64,000 nt of DNA, taken from NCBI GenBank assembly GCA_012845835.1, contig JABAKD010000029.1, positions 14,250,392 through 14,314,391 of the forward strand, given 5' to 3'. Under the pieces are notes generated by a model. That model made no database searches and was not told the origin of the DNA. It worked only from the letters and a program-made list of their open reading frames with translations. The translations under genes and the position numbers were made by a program. This document shows positions 34,151 through 46,900 of the stretch, one piece after another. Source of the DNA: Undaria pinnatifida (lineage: Eukaryota > Sar > Phaeophyceae > Laminariales > Alariaceae). Positions within the stretch are counted from its first letter, which is position 1. Every line of letters starts with the position of its first letter.

Positions 34151-37100
34151 GTAAGCTCGGGATATGGTACTGTTTTGATATTAATAGTAACCTCGAGTTA
34201 TGGCGTCATTATCCTTCCTTCCTTATACGTTGGTGACACTGCTGGGCGGGCGCGCCAACAAGGAGCGTTCTAGAATGATGCATAGGGTCGGTAGTGTTGT
34301 CGCTACGTAGAACGTGTGTCTGGGTACAAGTACAGAGTACGGGACACTTCTAGTAAGAAACAGGGTACTAGGTAAGGCAGGATGATATTTACAGGACTAC
34401 GAGAAACCCAGAGGAGTCATATTTCTAAAAAAAAAATAGTGTTCACCCCCTCCCAAAGAAGAAACCCGACTTGGGGCAGTATTTCTTTTTCTCGTTAAGT
34501 AGGTGTCCTGTACAGTCGTACATGAAAGGCAAGAGGGCGTTGTATTTGTGGTTTGCCCTCTTCGTTTTTCGCCCGCCCGTGTGGCATACTCTGATGTTAC
34601 TGTTATTGTTTTCGCGTTCTGCTGTTACTGTTTTGAGGGACTGTTCTCTTTGCCCTTCCCCCTTGTATGATGCCAGCCACGAAGCGCGATCGCTGCTTCC
34701 GTTACCTTACGGCAATATTATTGGACGAGCGCAGGACATATGATCATTGTCATTTTGAGTGCTTGGTGATAGGGACACCAGTTAGCTTTACAGGAATATT
34801 TATAGAGACATAGTAATCTATAAATAGACATGTAGATATAGCAACCTCGCAGCAGCAGCAGAGCACCGAGGATGCAGCACTAGTATAGTGTACAAATGAA
34901 ACAGAGAAGCTTCTCCCAGTGCGTGCTGCTCGCTGTGACTAATACGTAGACCAGTCGCTCACTGGGCGTGTTTTTGTAAAATTGTACTTGTCTCGAGTGC
35001 GTGTTTTTTCTTGAAGGGGAGGAGCACGTGTAACGGGTGTCAGGTTTTCTTGTTTTAGTGTTCGGGGGAGGGGCGCAGGTACAAGCCACGTCTAGTCGCC
35101 GGGAATGCTGAATAAACGAAAGGAATTTGTGACGGCATTGCTACTTGGGGTCCTTCTCGTCTAACTGGAAGGGCAGTGGTTGCATCGTACGTTCAGGCTC
35201 AGGACTACGACGAAGCTCAAAAGTTGAAAATAGTTGAGATCTCTACATGGAGATGGATGGATAGGTGGATGGCTTGTGATCCTGGCCATGCCCTTCGGGT
35301 TTTGGGAGTTTGTAGTTGCCGTCGGCGATCGAACGCGGACGGAAACCAGTACTTCGACCTGACCACCGAGTACGAGTTAATTGGCTCTCGATATGCTGTC
35401 GTGTTGTGTTGTTCTCGTAGCGGCCGTCCTGGTCCGGCGTACGTGTCATTGAACGCGAGCAGTGGGGCCAGCCGGCTGGCCAAAACGTGCGTGCATGGTC
35501 AAAAGGTGTGTATTTTGATTTTGTTCGTGTGCCAAAGAAGGCGAGATGAGCATTATAGTTGCGTCGATGTCGTCCGCAGTACGGTAGTACGAGATACAGG
35601 CGTGACTCGAGTAGGAATCAATCGGCTTTCAGCGGTGCTTCGAGGCACGATGCTATTACTATACTTCGTGTCGTAGTGGCCAACTCAAACCACCGGTGTG
35701 CGCACGCATGCCCTCCGGAGAAGGAGCGGGGCCGTTTTCTATCCTGCATACCGCATGTGTTTGTGTAGTAAAAAAGGGAAGACGGCTCCGGAATTGGGCC
35801 GACCAAAGCTCAATCGGGTACGTTGAGTAGGGGTAAGGGACGGGGCCCACGGAGGTTTCAAGCCGTGCCGAAAGGTCATAGACCTGAGTTGTAGGGGCGA
35901 TTCGATAAATACTTGAGGTCTCATAATTCTGGAAGCACACGGGGGCACCTGAGATTGACGAATCCCGTAGTGAAACAGGACCACTGCTACAAAAACGTAC
36001 TATAGTAACGTGGAGAAGGCCGCGCGGAGCGAGCGGCGAGGAACCGCCTTTTCCATTTTACTACAGCACACAACAGACATATGGCACATACAGCATTGAA
36101 AACGGGGCTATTTTCTTCTATTCATTGTTCAAGTGATCCAACATTTCGCGACGAATACTTTTTTAGAGCCCACTCAAGTTGGGCTCCGAGCACAAGCACC
36201 CACAAAACAAATGCTGTGAAGGGGCGCACTGCCTGCCACTGTATGCGTTCCAAGCCTACTACTCTACCGCGCTCAACGCGTAAGGCTGGCTATTATTGGT
36301 AGCAAATGGATGCGTTCCAATAGGTGAATCAGGTCATCTACTAATGGATGGAAGATGACGCGGTCTCCACGTAGCGCGTCGTCCGTGGACCACGAAGAGC
36401 CTCGCGGGCATCCCTTTCCATGGGCACACACCTTCCAGTGTCAGGTTGGGAAAGGAGATCGACCGTTGCTTCCATGATCTTGCTTACCAGGGGAAAATAT
36501 AAAAACCGCACTACTGCAATAATAGCTGTGGTTGTTGGTGGCTTATGTATGCCTGCATCGCTAGATTTGTATAACTGGCCTGGGCGCCCAGAAACAAAAA
36601 TGCATCGCCCACACAATACCCCCGTCCCAGGCGAGCCGAAAAAACTGAAGAACAATTTAAAATATACTCAGTATAGACTATCGCAATAGACTATGAACTT
36701 CGACAGAGACACGCGGCAGATGTGGCAGGGCAATCTTCGGGAAAGTTCCCGCAATGAGATTTCACGGGAATTGGGATTTAAATTGTTCTATTCCTGGGTG
36801 CAAATATCGTTCCCGTGTTCCCACCCTAGAAGCAGTTCCGAAGGAATTGTTCCAGCGTTGTTAGCCGCGTGCACACGCGAGATCTCGTGTTGTTGCTACT
36901 AAGTGTTTTTTTCGCGTTTTGCGTTGTTAAATACTGTGTTCAGTTCCATCACGTATAGATGTACGGTGAAAGGCGTACAGGCAATGTCAACAAGACACTT
37001 GTTCATGTCCTTATCGAGGAGGGGCGAGGCATCGAACAGGTTGCAGCGGGTCTTCGGTGAATTTTCGTGTTTCCGTTTTACGTGTTGTATAGTCTATGCC

Positions 37101-38869
37101 TGGTAATAGTGTACTTTTCTAGCGCGGCTGTTTTCCAGGCCCTCGGCCCTGTGCATTGTGGGGGGTGAATGTTGGGCGCCCAAAGCGATCTAGGTTGCGG
37201 AACGCATCTGTCGCATCGTCAGGCCCCTGGTTCCTCGATGTTAAAGAATGACGCGTTGATGATGTGTTTTGCTTAGCTTGTGGTGGGGGTGACGATGCTA
37301 TTATTTAGTTCAAATATGCATCATGTGTGCGATGAAGTGCTCGCAACCGACGCCGAGACGTACCAAGTATCGTGTTCGCAGGTAGGTGGTAGTAGGCATT
37401 TTGACGAATACAGACACGACAAAACATATTGGATATGGCGGTGGCTTGGTCACTTTCGGCGAAATTCAATGGTGAGAGCTTTCTGGGTAGATTTCCCGCG
37501 GATACCCGTGGTGGCTGCTTCCCGCGGAACTAATCCCCGCGCATAGTGGCCGGGTGCCGGAGGATGGATTCCCGTGGAGTGGCCAGTAAAAATCCCGCTG
37601 ATTATCGTTCGTCTAGTTCCCGCGGAAAGTGTTCCTGTGTTGGCTGGATTCTGGACAAAGCCTCTCGTGAACTCCCAAGGTGGTTAATTCCCGCAGGGAC
37701 ATTTCCTCCAATCGTATCAATTTCGGAGGGATGTACGCGCTGGGCCAGGCAAGTATTAGCCATGGAGACGTAGATTGGCCATGCCCCGCTCGATTCTAAG
37801 TAGTTATAGGTGCGATTTTTTGGACACGATGTTGACCATGTACCAACCAACAAATGGAAAGTCGGGCTTTTTGTTTTTTGCTTTTTGTCCGAGAGAATTG
37901 GCCAAATAATATGCATCCGTGCAAATTCGTTCTCATGGACCATGGACTGCCCTATGATGTGATGTGGTGCACCGCCCGTTCAGGCATGCGCAACGAAGCC
38001 TATCTACAGGTTTCCGAGCGCTGATTTCATCTGAGGTGAGAGGTTCAGCCCTCCACAACGGCTAATAAACGATATCATGCGTGGTCGGGTTCCACAGAAA
38101 TCACAAGGCGTTCGTTTCGCGGGAGGGAATGACAATTAATTTCTCCTACTCAACCTATCGCTTGCTGTGCTGTTGGTGTGGTCCACTCCTCCTTGGAGGC
38201 CATAATCTTGAAAAAATGGGAGCGATAGTCACGATCTTTTTCTGGGCGCCCTCGTCTTTTCCGCAAGACAAGATTAAGGCTGTAGATGTAGGGATGTCTT
38301 TCTTCTCTAGACCGACCCAACACGAAAAACGAGCCAAACCTGGATTTACGATACCATATACTTGGTACATCCCGTGAGTATATATACCTGGTGTTTGAAA
38401 ACCATATACACACGAGGTTGCGCCTTCAAAGGCGATAATTAAAAGACGACAACGTGGCCAGTACAAGAGGTCCTCTCTAGGAACACGCAAGGTGGCACGA
38501 TGAGCGCAACGATATACCCTTTAACTGCGCGGCCTTCCAAAAACATGTATAGCATATTGATCTCCTCTAGCGTCACTATGTGCTATTAATAGCCGAAAAC
38601 GCCGGCACTATGGCGGCAACCGGCACGACTCCGCATACTGCCACTGATCCATGTTCCCATATGTGCCAAGCATTCCATACGCACTACATCGGAGAACCGG
38701 CACTACTGGACCGGCCCAATGCAGGGATCACTACTTCTGTATCAAAGTCTAATTTCTAGTAATATGTGCCCTAAACGAGAGAGTGCAGTCCTAATGGGGT
38801 TACAGTGGATCTATTGATCAGTAATAGCTGATGCCGACACACACAGGTACGGCGTACGTTCGTACGCGA

Positions 38870-39011
38870 TCAAAACTTGCATATTTCGTCGGAAACCTCG
38901 TCTTCGAGAATCTTCAAGGCGAGCTCGGCCACCTTCGCCTCGGGAGTGACCGCTGGCAGCACGAACACCGTCTCGCAATGCGGGCAAGTGTTGTCCTCGG
39001 GACCGTAGATG
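38870..39011 (-). CDS. CHY gene exon 4
   Basis: After ATTAATCAG it reads (S)IYGPEDNTCPHCETVFVLP, AVTPEAKVAELALKIL, EDEVSDEICKF and stops at TGA 38870-38872. It supplies the last CPHC pair. Confidence 0.85.
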
Positions 39012-42000
39012 CTGATTAATCATAGATTGCGTGTTGCGGCGTAAACGGCACAGGCGCGACGACGGTGTATCAATTCGCACGGCATAATGGGAAAATGTTA
39101 GTGTTTGTAGATTTTCGCCGCATTTTTAAAGCACCGTATTATACCTGGTGCCTCTTTTGATAGTATCAATAGTGTCGTTGCGTTGTTGTGTGCTCCAGCC
39201 GCCGTAAGAAACACACGCTACCGGTTTTTACATGGCTCTGTTGTTCTCTGTCCATCCCATGTATTGTCTTTGCATATTCTTCTCCAACTCCCTCCCTTCT
39301 TGCAACTCAGATCCGAGGCCAAATAGCAGACTCCCCCACCCCATCCCCCCCGCAAACTACTACAATACGGCGTGCTCGTCTTTATTTTGTTATTGCTAGA
39401 AATCAGCACTTTCTTCCTCCGTCGGCTCGCGTCGGATTTTGCATACACACGCCGGGCGTCAGTTTCTGCGGGCTAATTTCGGCACAAGAAAAAAATCCTG
39501 CGAAGGTGATCGACTAGATTCGAATTCGCAAAAACGACCTTTATTTAGTACAAAGTAGTTGCGAGGATAAGCACTAAACCACCGGGGAAGCCTACAGTAG
39601 GTCCCACCAACATATGAGTCCCCAAAACTGTATCTTACCAAGCGCGCCACCATAACACTGCACCTAAACTCCCAACAACACACGCCTCCCCAAAACTATT
39701 TTCTCGCCAAAGCGAGCGACCAAACCACTGCCTCGATTTAGCTCCCATAAGCACACAACTCCCAAAAACTGCCATCTCAGCAAAGCAAGCCACCGATCCA
39801 CCGCGATTTAGCTCCCACCAGCACGTGACTCCCAAAACCTGCTTTCCCGCCAAAGCGAGCCACCAAAATACTGTGACTGGGCTCTCACCAGCACACCTCT
39901 CCCGAAAACTGCCTTCTCGCCGAAGCGAGCCACAAAAACGCTGTGGGGTAGCTCCACCACCGCCACTAAACTCCCCGAAAACGTCTCCTCGTTCATGAGC
40001 GAGCCGCCTGAACACGACCCAAACACTACTACTACCTACCGTGTGACAGCACACAAAGCACTCCATCACCCTTTTCAGTCTATGAGCTGTTGCAAAACAA
40101 AAACGGTACGACGAAGTCGTGCAGATTCGAACTCGCGAAATCGGCCTTGCCTTTTTAGTGGTTTCGAAGTTAACCGTTAGACCAACGCGGACGGTCCATC
40201 AATAGTACTGATGGAGTTTAAGATTAGCTTTTTCGGGATTTCAGAGGGAGCCGAAAACGGTAGACGTAGTACACTTCACTAGTACAGACAGTACAGCAGC
40301 GGGTCACACTAAGTATCCCGGGAGGGTTGCCGGGTTGCCAGGGTAAGGGATGTTTCCGAAGTACCATGAAGCAGCTGTACAACACCGGAGTGCAGCATGG
40401 TGAGTAACCCGCACAGCTTCGGGCACCCCTAACCTAATAACGCCGAAGCTCGTCTTAGTTTCGGTCCTCTTACTTGCGAATAAAGTTTAAAAGACAATTC
40501 AGTTGTGACTCGTTGTGAGATCGGAAACTTTCGTAATCGCTAGATCTCGCCACCAAGAGTGTACTCCGAGACTGCATTCACTCTTAGGCGGGATCAGGGA
40601 ATATCCTGACCTCATATCATACCAGATACCAAGCACGATCTATACATGAATGCGAGTATTGAGACGTATGTCCCAGTAATATGAACCTGGCATGTCGTAG
40701 GCTGACTCCCGTCTTCACTTTTATATTTTTCTTGCGGAGGCATTAGTTGCGTCAGCTATGATATCTGCGTGTTTATCGTGTGTGTTTCCCTTGGGGTATT
40801 CCTCCACTCCAGAGTGACTGGAGCTTGTCCTGTGACCACGGACTTGATTATGCGGATTAATGTGAGAATAATAACAACAACAACTATATAATGTGCCGAA
40901 AGCTACGGTAGAGGTCCGCTCCACGAACAACTCCGAGTGCGTACCTCCGTAAGAAACTTTAGTACATCGGGAGCGATGATACATCGTCTAGGTCTTTAGG
41001 CGCGGTGGCTTCCAGTTTCCAAGAAAAACCGAATTTCAGGTTACATCCGAAATTTTGCTATGTTGATACCATGAAAAAAAGTACGAGAAAAAATACAAAG
41101 GGGCACCATTCCTTACTTGGGCCTCGCTCTACTAGCGCGATGCACCCGTCCTCAACCCCGACTCGTCGCACCGCAGTAGTAGAGCGTGGCACTGCTGTCT
41201 ACGAATACGAATACATAAAGTTGTGTACCTGGTAAGTATGATTAGTAGCCTCATGACATCGTAGAGAAGGAAGATAGATGTAAACTCACCTAAGGTCCTT
41301 ATTGAAAATCTTCCTGCAGGTCTTACACGCGAACGCCTGTCACCGAAAGCAAAACCGGTGCGGCCGTGGTTTCTTTGGTACGATTATTGTCACGTTATAG
41401 GCTTCAAGCAACGTCCGATGTGATACAGCAGTGAGAAGTGGGCAGTAGATATTGTTACACGGCTTGCGATGCAGTAGTAGTAGTTGCTGCACCGCGCTGG
41501 ACTATCAACACTATTTCCCAAGGGTGCGGCCGCAAACATGGTGGACACGTATGATGCCCAGGTATCACAACCAGCATCACTATGTACAAACACCAATAAT
41601 CTCCTTACACGCGCGCGACGGGTGGTGGGGGGGTGAACTGCTGTGTCCCACCGTTTTCCTCGGGTGGGGGAGGCAACACAAAGCTATCACCACGACGGAA
41701 GTGATGAACAATGTGGTCTCACCACGATGCCGATGGTATAGTCTATATTGGCGAAAAAATATCTCACCACGATGGTTTTGACGAGCTGTGGGTGGTTCTC
41801 GCGTTCGTCGTGGCACTCCGGACACTCGTACCATCGCTTGCAACATGGAGTTTGAATGCTCACCTGTCCACACAACGAGTCGCCAACGATCGACAGTTAG
41901 TTGTTCACCACCACGATATGATATACTTCGTGAAGTATAGACTAATCCGATGCCACAGGGTACGACGACCGGTGTGGTATAGTTGAATGATGATGCCAGT

Positions 42001-42463
42001 GTGTACGTAAGCTGCGCTACCATGCTACCCGAGGCTACTAATAATACTGCACCTGCCCGTTCGGATGCTCCTGGTTCTCTCATAGACACACGTTGGGCGC
42101 GTTTTGCACTCGCAGCATCATATATCCACCCGTCGGGGGTTGATGTGCGTGCTACCTACGATGCATGTAGTATACCCTACCGTAGCTATCCACAACATCA
42201 ACTGAATCAATTGCCATTCATTCGTTATATTACACATGACGACGTTGGATTATTTTCTCCCGACAGAGTGAACGTTGGGATTAGAGGATATCAGCGCATG
42301 CGCGTCGTGTGTGCGGAGTACGGGGCAGTTGGTGCTGAACGAATACAGTAGTACAGCACAGGGGAATGTATACCGCTGGCTCTAGATCGAGGAACAAGAA
42401 TACCGAACGGGGGTGGTTCACAAATATGCACGTCACCTTGGCGTTGATGATGTGTTTACACAT
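38870..42463 (-). CDS. CHY-type zinc-finger protein, 4 exons, 103 aa
   Basis: Spliced CDS: 42463-42437, 41863-41768, 41336-41290, 39011-38870 (312 nt). All junctions are GT-AG and in phase. The protein starts MCKHIINAK, then VSIQTPCCKRWYECPECHDE, FACKTCRKIFNKDLS, and GPEDNTCPHCETVFVLPAVT. Metal ligands are Cys2/His4, Cys16-17, Cys23, Cys26-His27, His33, Cys45, Cys48, Cys66 and Cys69. This is the CHY zinc-finger fold. Yeast Hot13, a small family member, acts in mitochondrial intermembrane-space redox import; whether this protein does is unknown. Many family members are close to this length. The start is the ATG just before CKH; an open, acidic stretch upstream could extend it. The CDS covers under 10% of the locus. 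Confidence 0.87.
39615..40020 (-). repeat. ~70-bp minisatellite with a conserved hairpin
   Basis: About six units share GTGGCTCGCTTTGGCGAG(A/G)A on the minus strand, which folds on itself (CTCGC/GCGAG), then CAGTTTTGGGAG. Open minus-strand frames through it arise from the repeat. Confidence 0.8.
40100..40196 (-). repeat. tRNA-derived, SINE-head-like block
   Basis: The minus strand carries an A-box-like TGGTCTAACGG and, about 45 bases later, a B-box-like GAGTTCGAATC. The stems do not pair as a functional tRNA. A second, poorer block with GAATTCGAATC lies at about 39508-39545 on the other side of the minisatellite. Confidence 0.45.
40685..40884 (+). repeat. SINE-like (CAA)n retroposon copy
   Basis: Second long copy of the element at 225-441, in the same orientation, with a tail of AAT/AAC repeats. 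It lies in intron 3 of the CHY zinc-finger gene. Confidence 0.65.
41290..41336 (-). CDS. CHY gene exon 3
   Basis: A 47-nt exon after GGTGACAG reading AFACKTCRKIFNKDL, ending in phase 2 at GTGAGT. Confidence 0.85.
41337..41767 (-). other. CHY gene intron 2
   Basis: 431 nt, no recognisable feature. Confidence 0.7.
41768..41863 (-). CDS. CHY gene exon 2
   Basis: A 96-nt exon after TGGACAG reading VSIQTPCCKRWYECPECHDE then RENHPQLVKTIV, phase 0 at both ends, donor GTGAGA. The CC-x5-C-x2-CH pattern is the core of the family. Confidence 0.9.
41864..42436 (-). other. CHY gene intron 1
   Basis: 573 nt, no recognisable feature. Confidence 0.65.
42437..42463 (-). CDS. CHY gene exon 1 (coding part)
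   Basis: MCKHIINAK followed by a GTGACG donor. The frame is open about 120 nt further upstream (GYTFDYEQHKG), so an earlier start or exon cannot be excluded. Confidence 0.65.
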
Positions 42464-43533
42464 TCCTTTGTGTTGTTCGTAGTCGAATGTATAGCCTCTC
42501 CTAGGCTCTTCTCCGCGATCCTGGTCACTACTTCCTCCGTTGTTTACGAGTACACCTCGTAATGAAGCTGGCCTGGTTGTAGCGGCTTTCTAACACTGCT
42601 GATCATCAGATAGACTAATTGGTGGAGTTGTGCTCTCCTGTGCTTGCTTGATGGTAACGCTGAACGAAAAACACACACACTTCCAAAGAAAGTCCGTGTC
42701 CGAGAGTACTGCAGGCAGGTGTCACATTGAGAGAGCAGTATCGAAACTTGCACCCCACACACTATGCATGTATGATATGCACCTCGTCGCGTGTTGTTAC
42801 GGCTTACAACTTCGCTCGAGATCGCGTGGTCGCCTGCCAGCGATGCTCGACCTTCGCTCGATGTTCGCCGCATCTCGATGAAGATACACGAAACCGTCAA
42901 GCTTGGGGGAAAGATACTCGAAATTCTACATTCCCAGCAGCCTATACTAAACTCCTATCACTCCCGAAGCACAACTATTGACGCAAATGTAAAGACCTTT
43001 TTAGATATATATTTATTACAAAGTGTATCTATATTTTCGATCAAGAATGATAGCTAGCTACAAGGTACTCGAAATTCTACGAAATTCACCATCTCCCATC
43101 TCCCATCTCCCGCAATTTCGGCAATCTCCCATTCTTCTTGTTTTACGTACGTAAACAAGTATGTGTCCATGATTTGGATTTTGGAGTGGCATGTTTTGGC
43201 CCTACCCAAAGTAGTAATTTGCCGTTGACAGTCAGTATCCACCGCCCGACGTCCCGTCTCGTCTGTACGCATAGGGCACGTCATCCGCATCGCCGAACAG
43301 CTGGGACGGCAGGCACCATCGGGAAAAAGAGTATAGCTACGGGGCTGGGCACGCCCGCCGATAGTTTTCGTTGTTCTGGCTGACAAACCGAGCCACAGCC
43401 AGCGAGCCGTTTGGCGGTTGGTTCTGTGTGCGGTGAACATTAGACAGCACGCGGCAGCAAGCAGCAGCAGCAGCAGCAGCAGCAATAGCAGCAGCACTGC
43501 TTGCCAAGGCGTGAATTGGCTTGAGAGTACAAA
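42464..43533. promoter_or_regulatory. Divergent promoter region of CHY and HMMR-like genes
   Basis: About 1.07 kb between two divergent start codons, so it should hold both promoters. A pyrimidine-rich CATCTCC repeat lies at 43086-43136 and a CAG repeat at 43455-43497, 37 bp before the HMMR-like ATG, probably in its 5' UTR. No TATA box is assigned. Confidence 0.4.
43455..43497 (+). repeat. (CAG)n repeat in probable 5' UTR
   Basis: Nearly uninterrupted CAG/AGC units (one AAT interruption) immediately upstream of the start codon at 43534. Confidence 0.8.
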
Positions 43534-43965
43534 ATGGCGCTGTTCGCCAAGTCCAAGGTAGAGCGCTTCCAGGAAGAGCCTCCCCGGTCCAACCTCGGTC
43601 CCGGGGACTACGATCCCTGTGTCCCCCAGAAGAGCGGCGGCAATGGCGCGGGAGCTGTCAGCCTCGGGTTTACCGCGAGCAAAGGTCTACCCACGTCCCC
43701 AAAAGAACCCATCCCAGAGGAATCGGAGTCGACTATTTTCAGCTCAGCTGTCCGCGACCGTCGCTCCAGCAGCAACAACGTCGGTGGCGGTGTAGCAACA
43801 GCACGGCGTCTGAGCAGCATCAGCAGTCCTCGCCAGGGTTCTCCGACCCTGGCCATGACGAGGCAGGAAAAGGCGGAGGCACAGCAGCAGGCGAAGCAGT
43901 TGTCTTGGAGTGAGCTTGAGCGGGAGAAGCTTCAGGCAGAGGTGGCAAAGCTACGGCTTAGAGAG
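43534..43965 (+). CDS. HMMR-like exon 1
   Basis: 144 codons: N-terminal motif, a Ser-rich linker, then the start of coiled coil (WSELEREKLQAEVAKLRLRE). Donor GAG|GTAAGC, phase 0. The ATG at 43534 is the first in this frame after the CAG repeat. Confidence 0.85.
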
Positions 43966-46900
43966 GTAAGCGTGCCGAGCGTACCGAGAGAGTCGAGACG
44001 AGATATACAGGCAAGTCTAGGGAGAGGGTGGGTGCTTGGTGACGTGAGTGGGGAGAAGGTGGCTAGGACAGAGACTCCATCGACACCGAAATAATGCGAT
44101 GCCCTGCGGTGCTGGTTGCCCATGTCGCCGTTGGCGCGATTTTATTTTCCTTTCATTTGGTGATTTGTTGCTTTCAACGTAGTCTGCAGTCTAATATTCA
44201 GTCATAAAAAAGAATGTCCCATACCGCTGATCGCCTGCCCGCAGTCACCAGCTACTGCACCTGGTACAGTAGACTAGACTATTAATAGACTATAGTTATA
44301 GTTCTGCTGTCGAATCGAACGGACGGCCACCCTTTACTTCATGTGATCTACTTTTGTGGTCTGATTTTATCTTGGTTTTGTTATAAACGCCGCGCTGCTT
44401 GTACATGTCCTACCAACTCTGGTACGAGTTGGTTGCAGCATGCAGCATGCTTGAGCGTGGGGTGTCATGTAAATGTGCGTGGTCATGGTATACATACGCG
44501 ACGTAGGCTTGTTTCCAGCGAGCCCGCGGTGCAGCCCTCGCCGAAACACGATACGTGTCATCTGTCTGGCGCTATTCATATTTTAGACAAGAGCGCGACT
44601 CAAGTGCGCGGGGGGGGGCTCATCCTCAGATTTTTATTGTACCATGATGCCCGCCAACCCTATTTTTTTAAGATAACAAAACGTGAGAGATATTATTGCC
44701 GAATACAGAGCGAATTCAGAATTTATCTCTTGTTGCAGCTTGCAGCACGAGCCTCACAAATCGACACAATTCTTGTTCCCTTTACGTCCGCTCGCGAATT
44801 CACTGCACTACCTGGTACAGCATCAGACAATCACAGCACCAGAGTATTGCGCAGTATTATGGTCATACCGGGACTCTGTATGTGTTGTGTGCGAGCTTGA
44901 TGGCTTCATGCGTCGGTCAGCAGATAAGGCGGTTGGTAAAAGGTGTACCGGTACCTGTTACCAGGTACCGTGTGTACTCGAATCTTGGTCGAAAACCCGA
45001 CACCTGTATTGTATGCCGTACAGCTCTGCCTGCTCCATGCGAGAGGCTTGACCGCATCTCCTACACTCCTTGGAGACAAACTTACAACGACAACAGCCAC
45101 AGAAAACGAACTGCTGCTGTACTGGAGCATGATACCTGGTGCGCATGATACGCTTGTGTGTTAGCTTGCATAGCTAGTCCTAGATATACGCGGGTAACAC
45201 AGATCCAATCCGCATTGTTTTATGACTGCTCACAGCTTGTGATAAGATGCTTGTGACCTCTACACTGCTGTTGTATGTTCTAGTAGCAGATGGAGGGATT
45301 GGGTGCGAAAAAGTGCTGGGAGGGGCTGGGAGGTGTGGCAGGTGTGTGAGTCTTCATGTCCCAACATATGAGGGGGGGGCGGTGGAAAAATCGGGAAAAC
45401 GCTGGAGATTACTTGCCGATTGCCCGAACAGACAGTTAGTGTGTATATGCGGCGGAATGCAGGAAGGCGGTTGGTCTATAACTAACTCTGTGACGCGATG
45501 ACCCACAGCGTAGCGCCGTAGAAACGTTCCATCGCAGCTGTTGCTAGTGCGTAATCGCAATGCGTACATGGCCGTACATACCACACGTGCTGCTGTAGAT
45601 TACATGAGCGATCGGAGCTGTGAGATCGAAGATTTGGTCGAAACTCATCTTTGCAAGATGTGTGTGATACTCCGAGCGCGGCTGGGCCCTGGTAGCACTA
45701 GCCAGTACATACCACACGTGCTGCTGTAGATTACATGAGCGATCGGAGCTGTGAGATCGAAGATTTGGTCGAAACTCATCTTTGCAAGATGTGTGTGATA
45801 CTCCGAGCGCGGCTGGGCCCTGGTAGCACTAGCCAGTACAGTATGTACTGGCTGCATCATATGCCAGTGCACCGGACTCGACCAGTGCACTGGTGGTCGC
45901 TGCGATTTTGTATGGGTTCTCGCTGTTTAATGAGGCGGTGTCGTAGGACGTACGCAAATAGTAAAGTACTGGCACCCTGGCAGCCCCCTCAGCCAGTATA
46001 GCACTGGCAGTACATACTGGACCAGGGCTCAGCGCTACCGATCGCGCGTATTACTGGGCGTGTCCTCATTAAGCATGTGTCAGCGACTCCCCTTAGAACG
46101 AGCTTGTACCACGGGCAGCAGGGTGACGATAATCGAATCTCCGCGCGGCAACTATTTTTTTTAGGGGGACAAATCTGACGACTCTGTGGAATGCATCAGA
46201 TTATTGTGCATGTCCTGTAGCCGTATAACCGCTGACCGGTGAGGAGAAGGCGGGGTTTTTAAGGGGGGGAAGGGGGGGGGGGGGTTCCAACTTCTTTAGG
46301 TGCATAGGCGATGGTGGGGGGGAAGGGGGGGTGGGGGGCGTACTCATGCGTTGCTTGCCTTGGTCATTTGACCATTGACCACGCATCCCTTTCGAGACGG
46401 AGCACCGTTCCTACTCCTAATGGAGACACCTCCAACATTTGGGCTCTCATTACCCTTCTTCGATATAACACATAGAAAGTGTTTGCTTATCCTATCCCCG
46501 TCCTGTTTCGCCGTCTGCGGCCACCATCTACCTCCTAGGATCGCAATCGTTTTCTCGCTACGCTCTGGTCTACCAAACTCTTCCATGTCACATACGTCTA
46601 ATTTCCTCATCTCCTCCTAACGTATGCCGTTCTTTCTCGTATACTTCGTATTTCACATTCTCCTACTATGTGGGTCCTACTCTATTGTTGTGCCACACGG
46701 TGGGGGGGGCGGGGGGGAGGGTAATTGGAACTTAAAAACCATATACTTGTAAATCAATTGGATCCACTGCATGGATGGCTCGAAAGGTAAATATGTGATA
46801 TCACCTGTCGGGTAGTGTTTCTAATATAACTCGGGCGAATTTTGATTTTATGTGGGGCGGTGGGGGAGGGGGAGGGTGTTTGTGTATGTTGGGCGGGGGG

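Larger units (their letters stand above)
31267..38869. other. Intergenic region between KRI1 and the CHY gene
   Basis: About 7.6 kb upstream of KRI1 and downstream of the CHY gene (both minus strand). It contains a small hydrophobic ORF (31937-32131), a poly(G)-bordered repeat (32866-33600) and a MITE (33885-34150). A 166-codon open frame at 35176-35676 shows no known motif. No other gene is supported. The KRI1 promoter should lie near 31270-31700. Confidence 0.6.
39012..41289 (-). other. CHY gene intron 3
   Basis: 2.3 kb with a ~70-bp minisatellite (39615-40020), two tRNA-promoter-like blocks beside it, and the SINE-like copy 40685-40884. Confidence 0.65.

Noticed and set aside
35176-35676. 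166-codon plus-strand frame in the intergenic region
   Set aside because: No recognisable domain, non-ATG context at its start, no splice or codon signal; could be chance.
39615-40069. Gly/Trp-rich minus-strand open frames of 70-140 codons
   Set aside because: They follow the ~70-bp tandem repeat and are open in more than one frame.
40100-40196. Minus-strand tRNA gene
   Set aside because: A- and B-box-like words are present but the acceptor and T stems do not pair; kept only as a tRNA-derived repeat.
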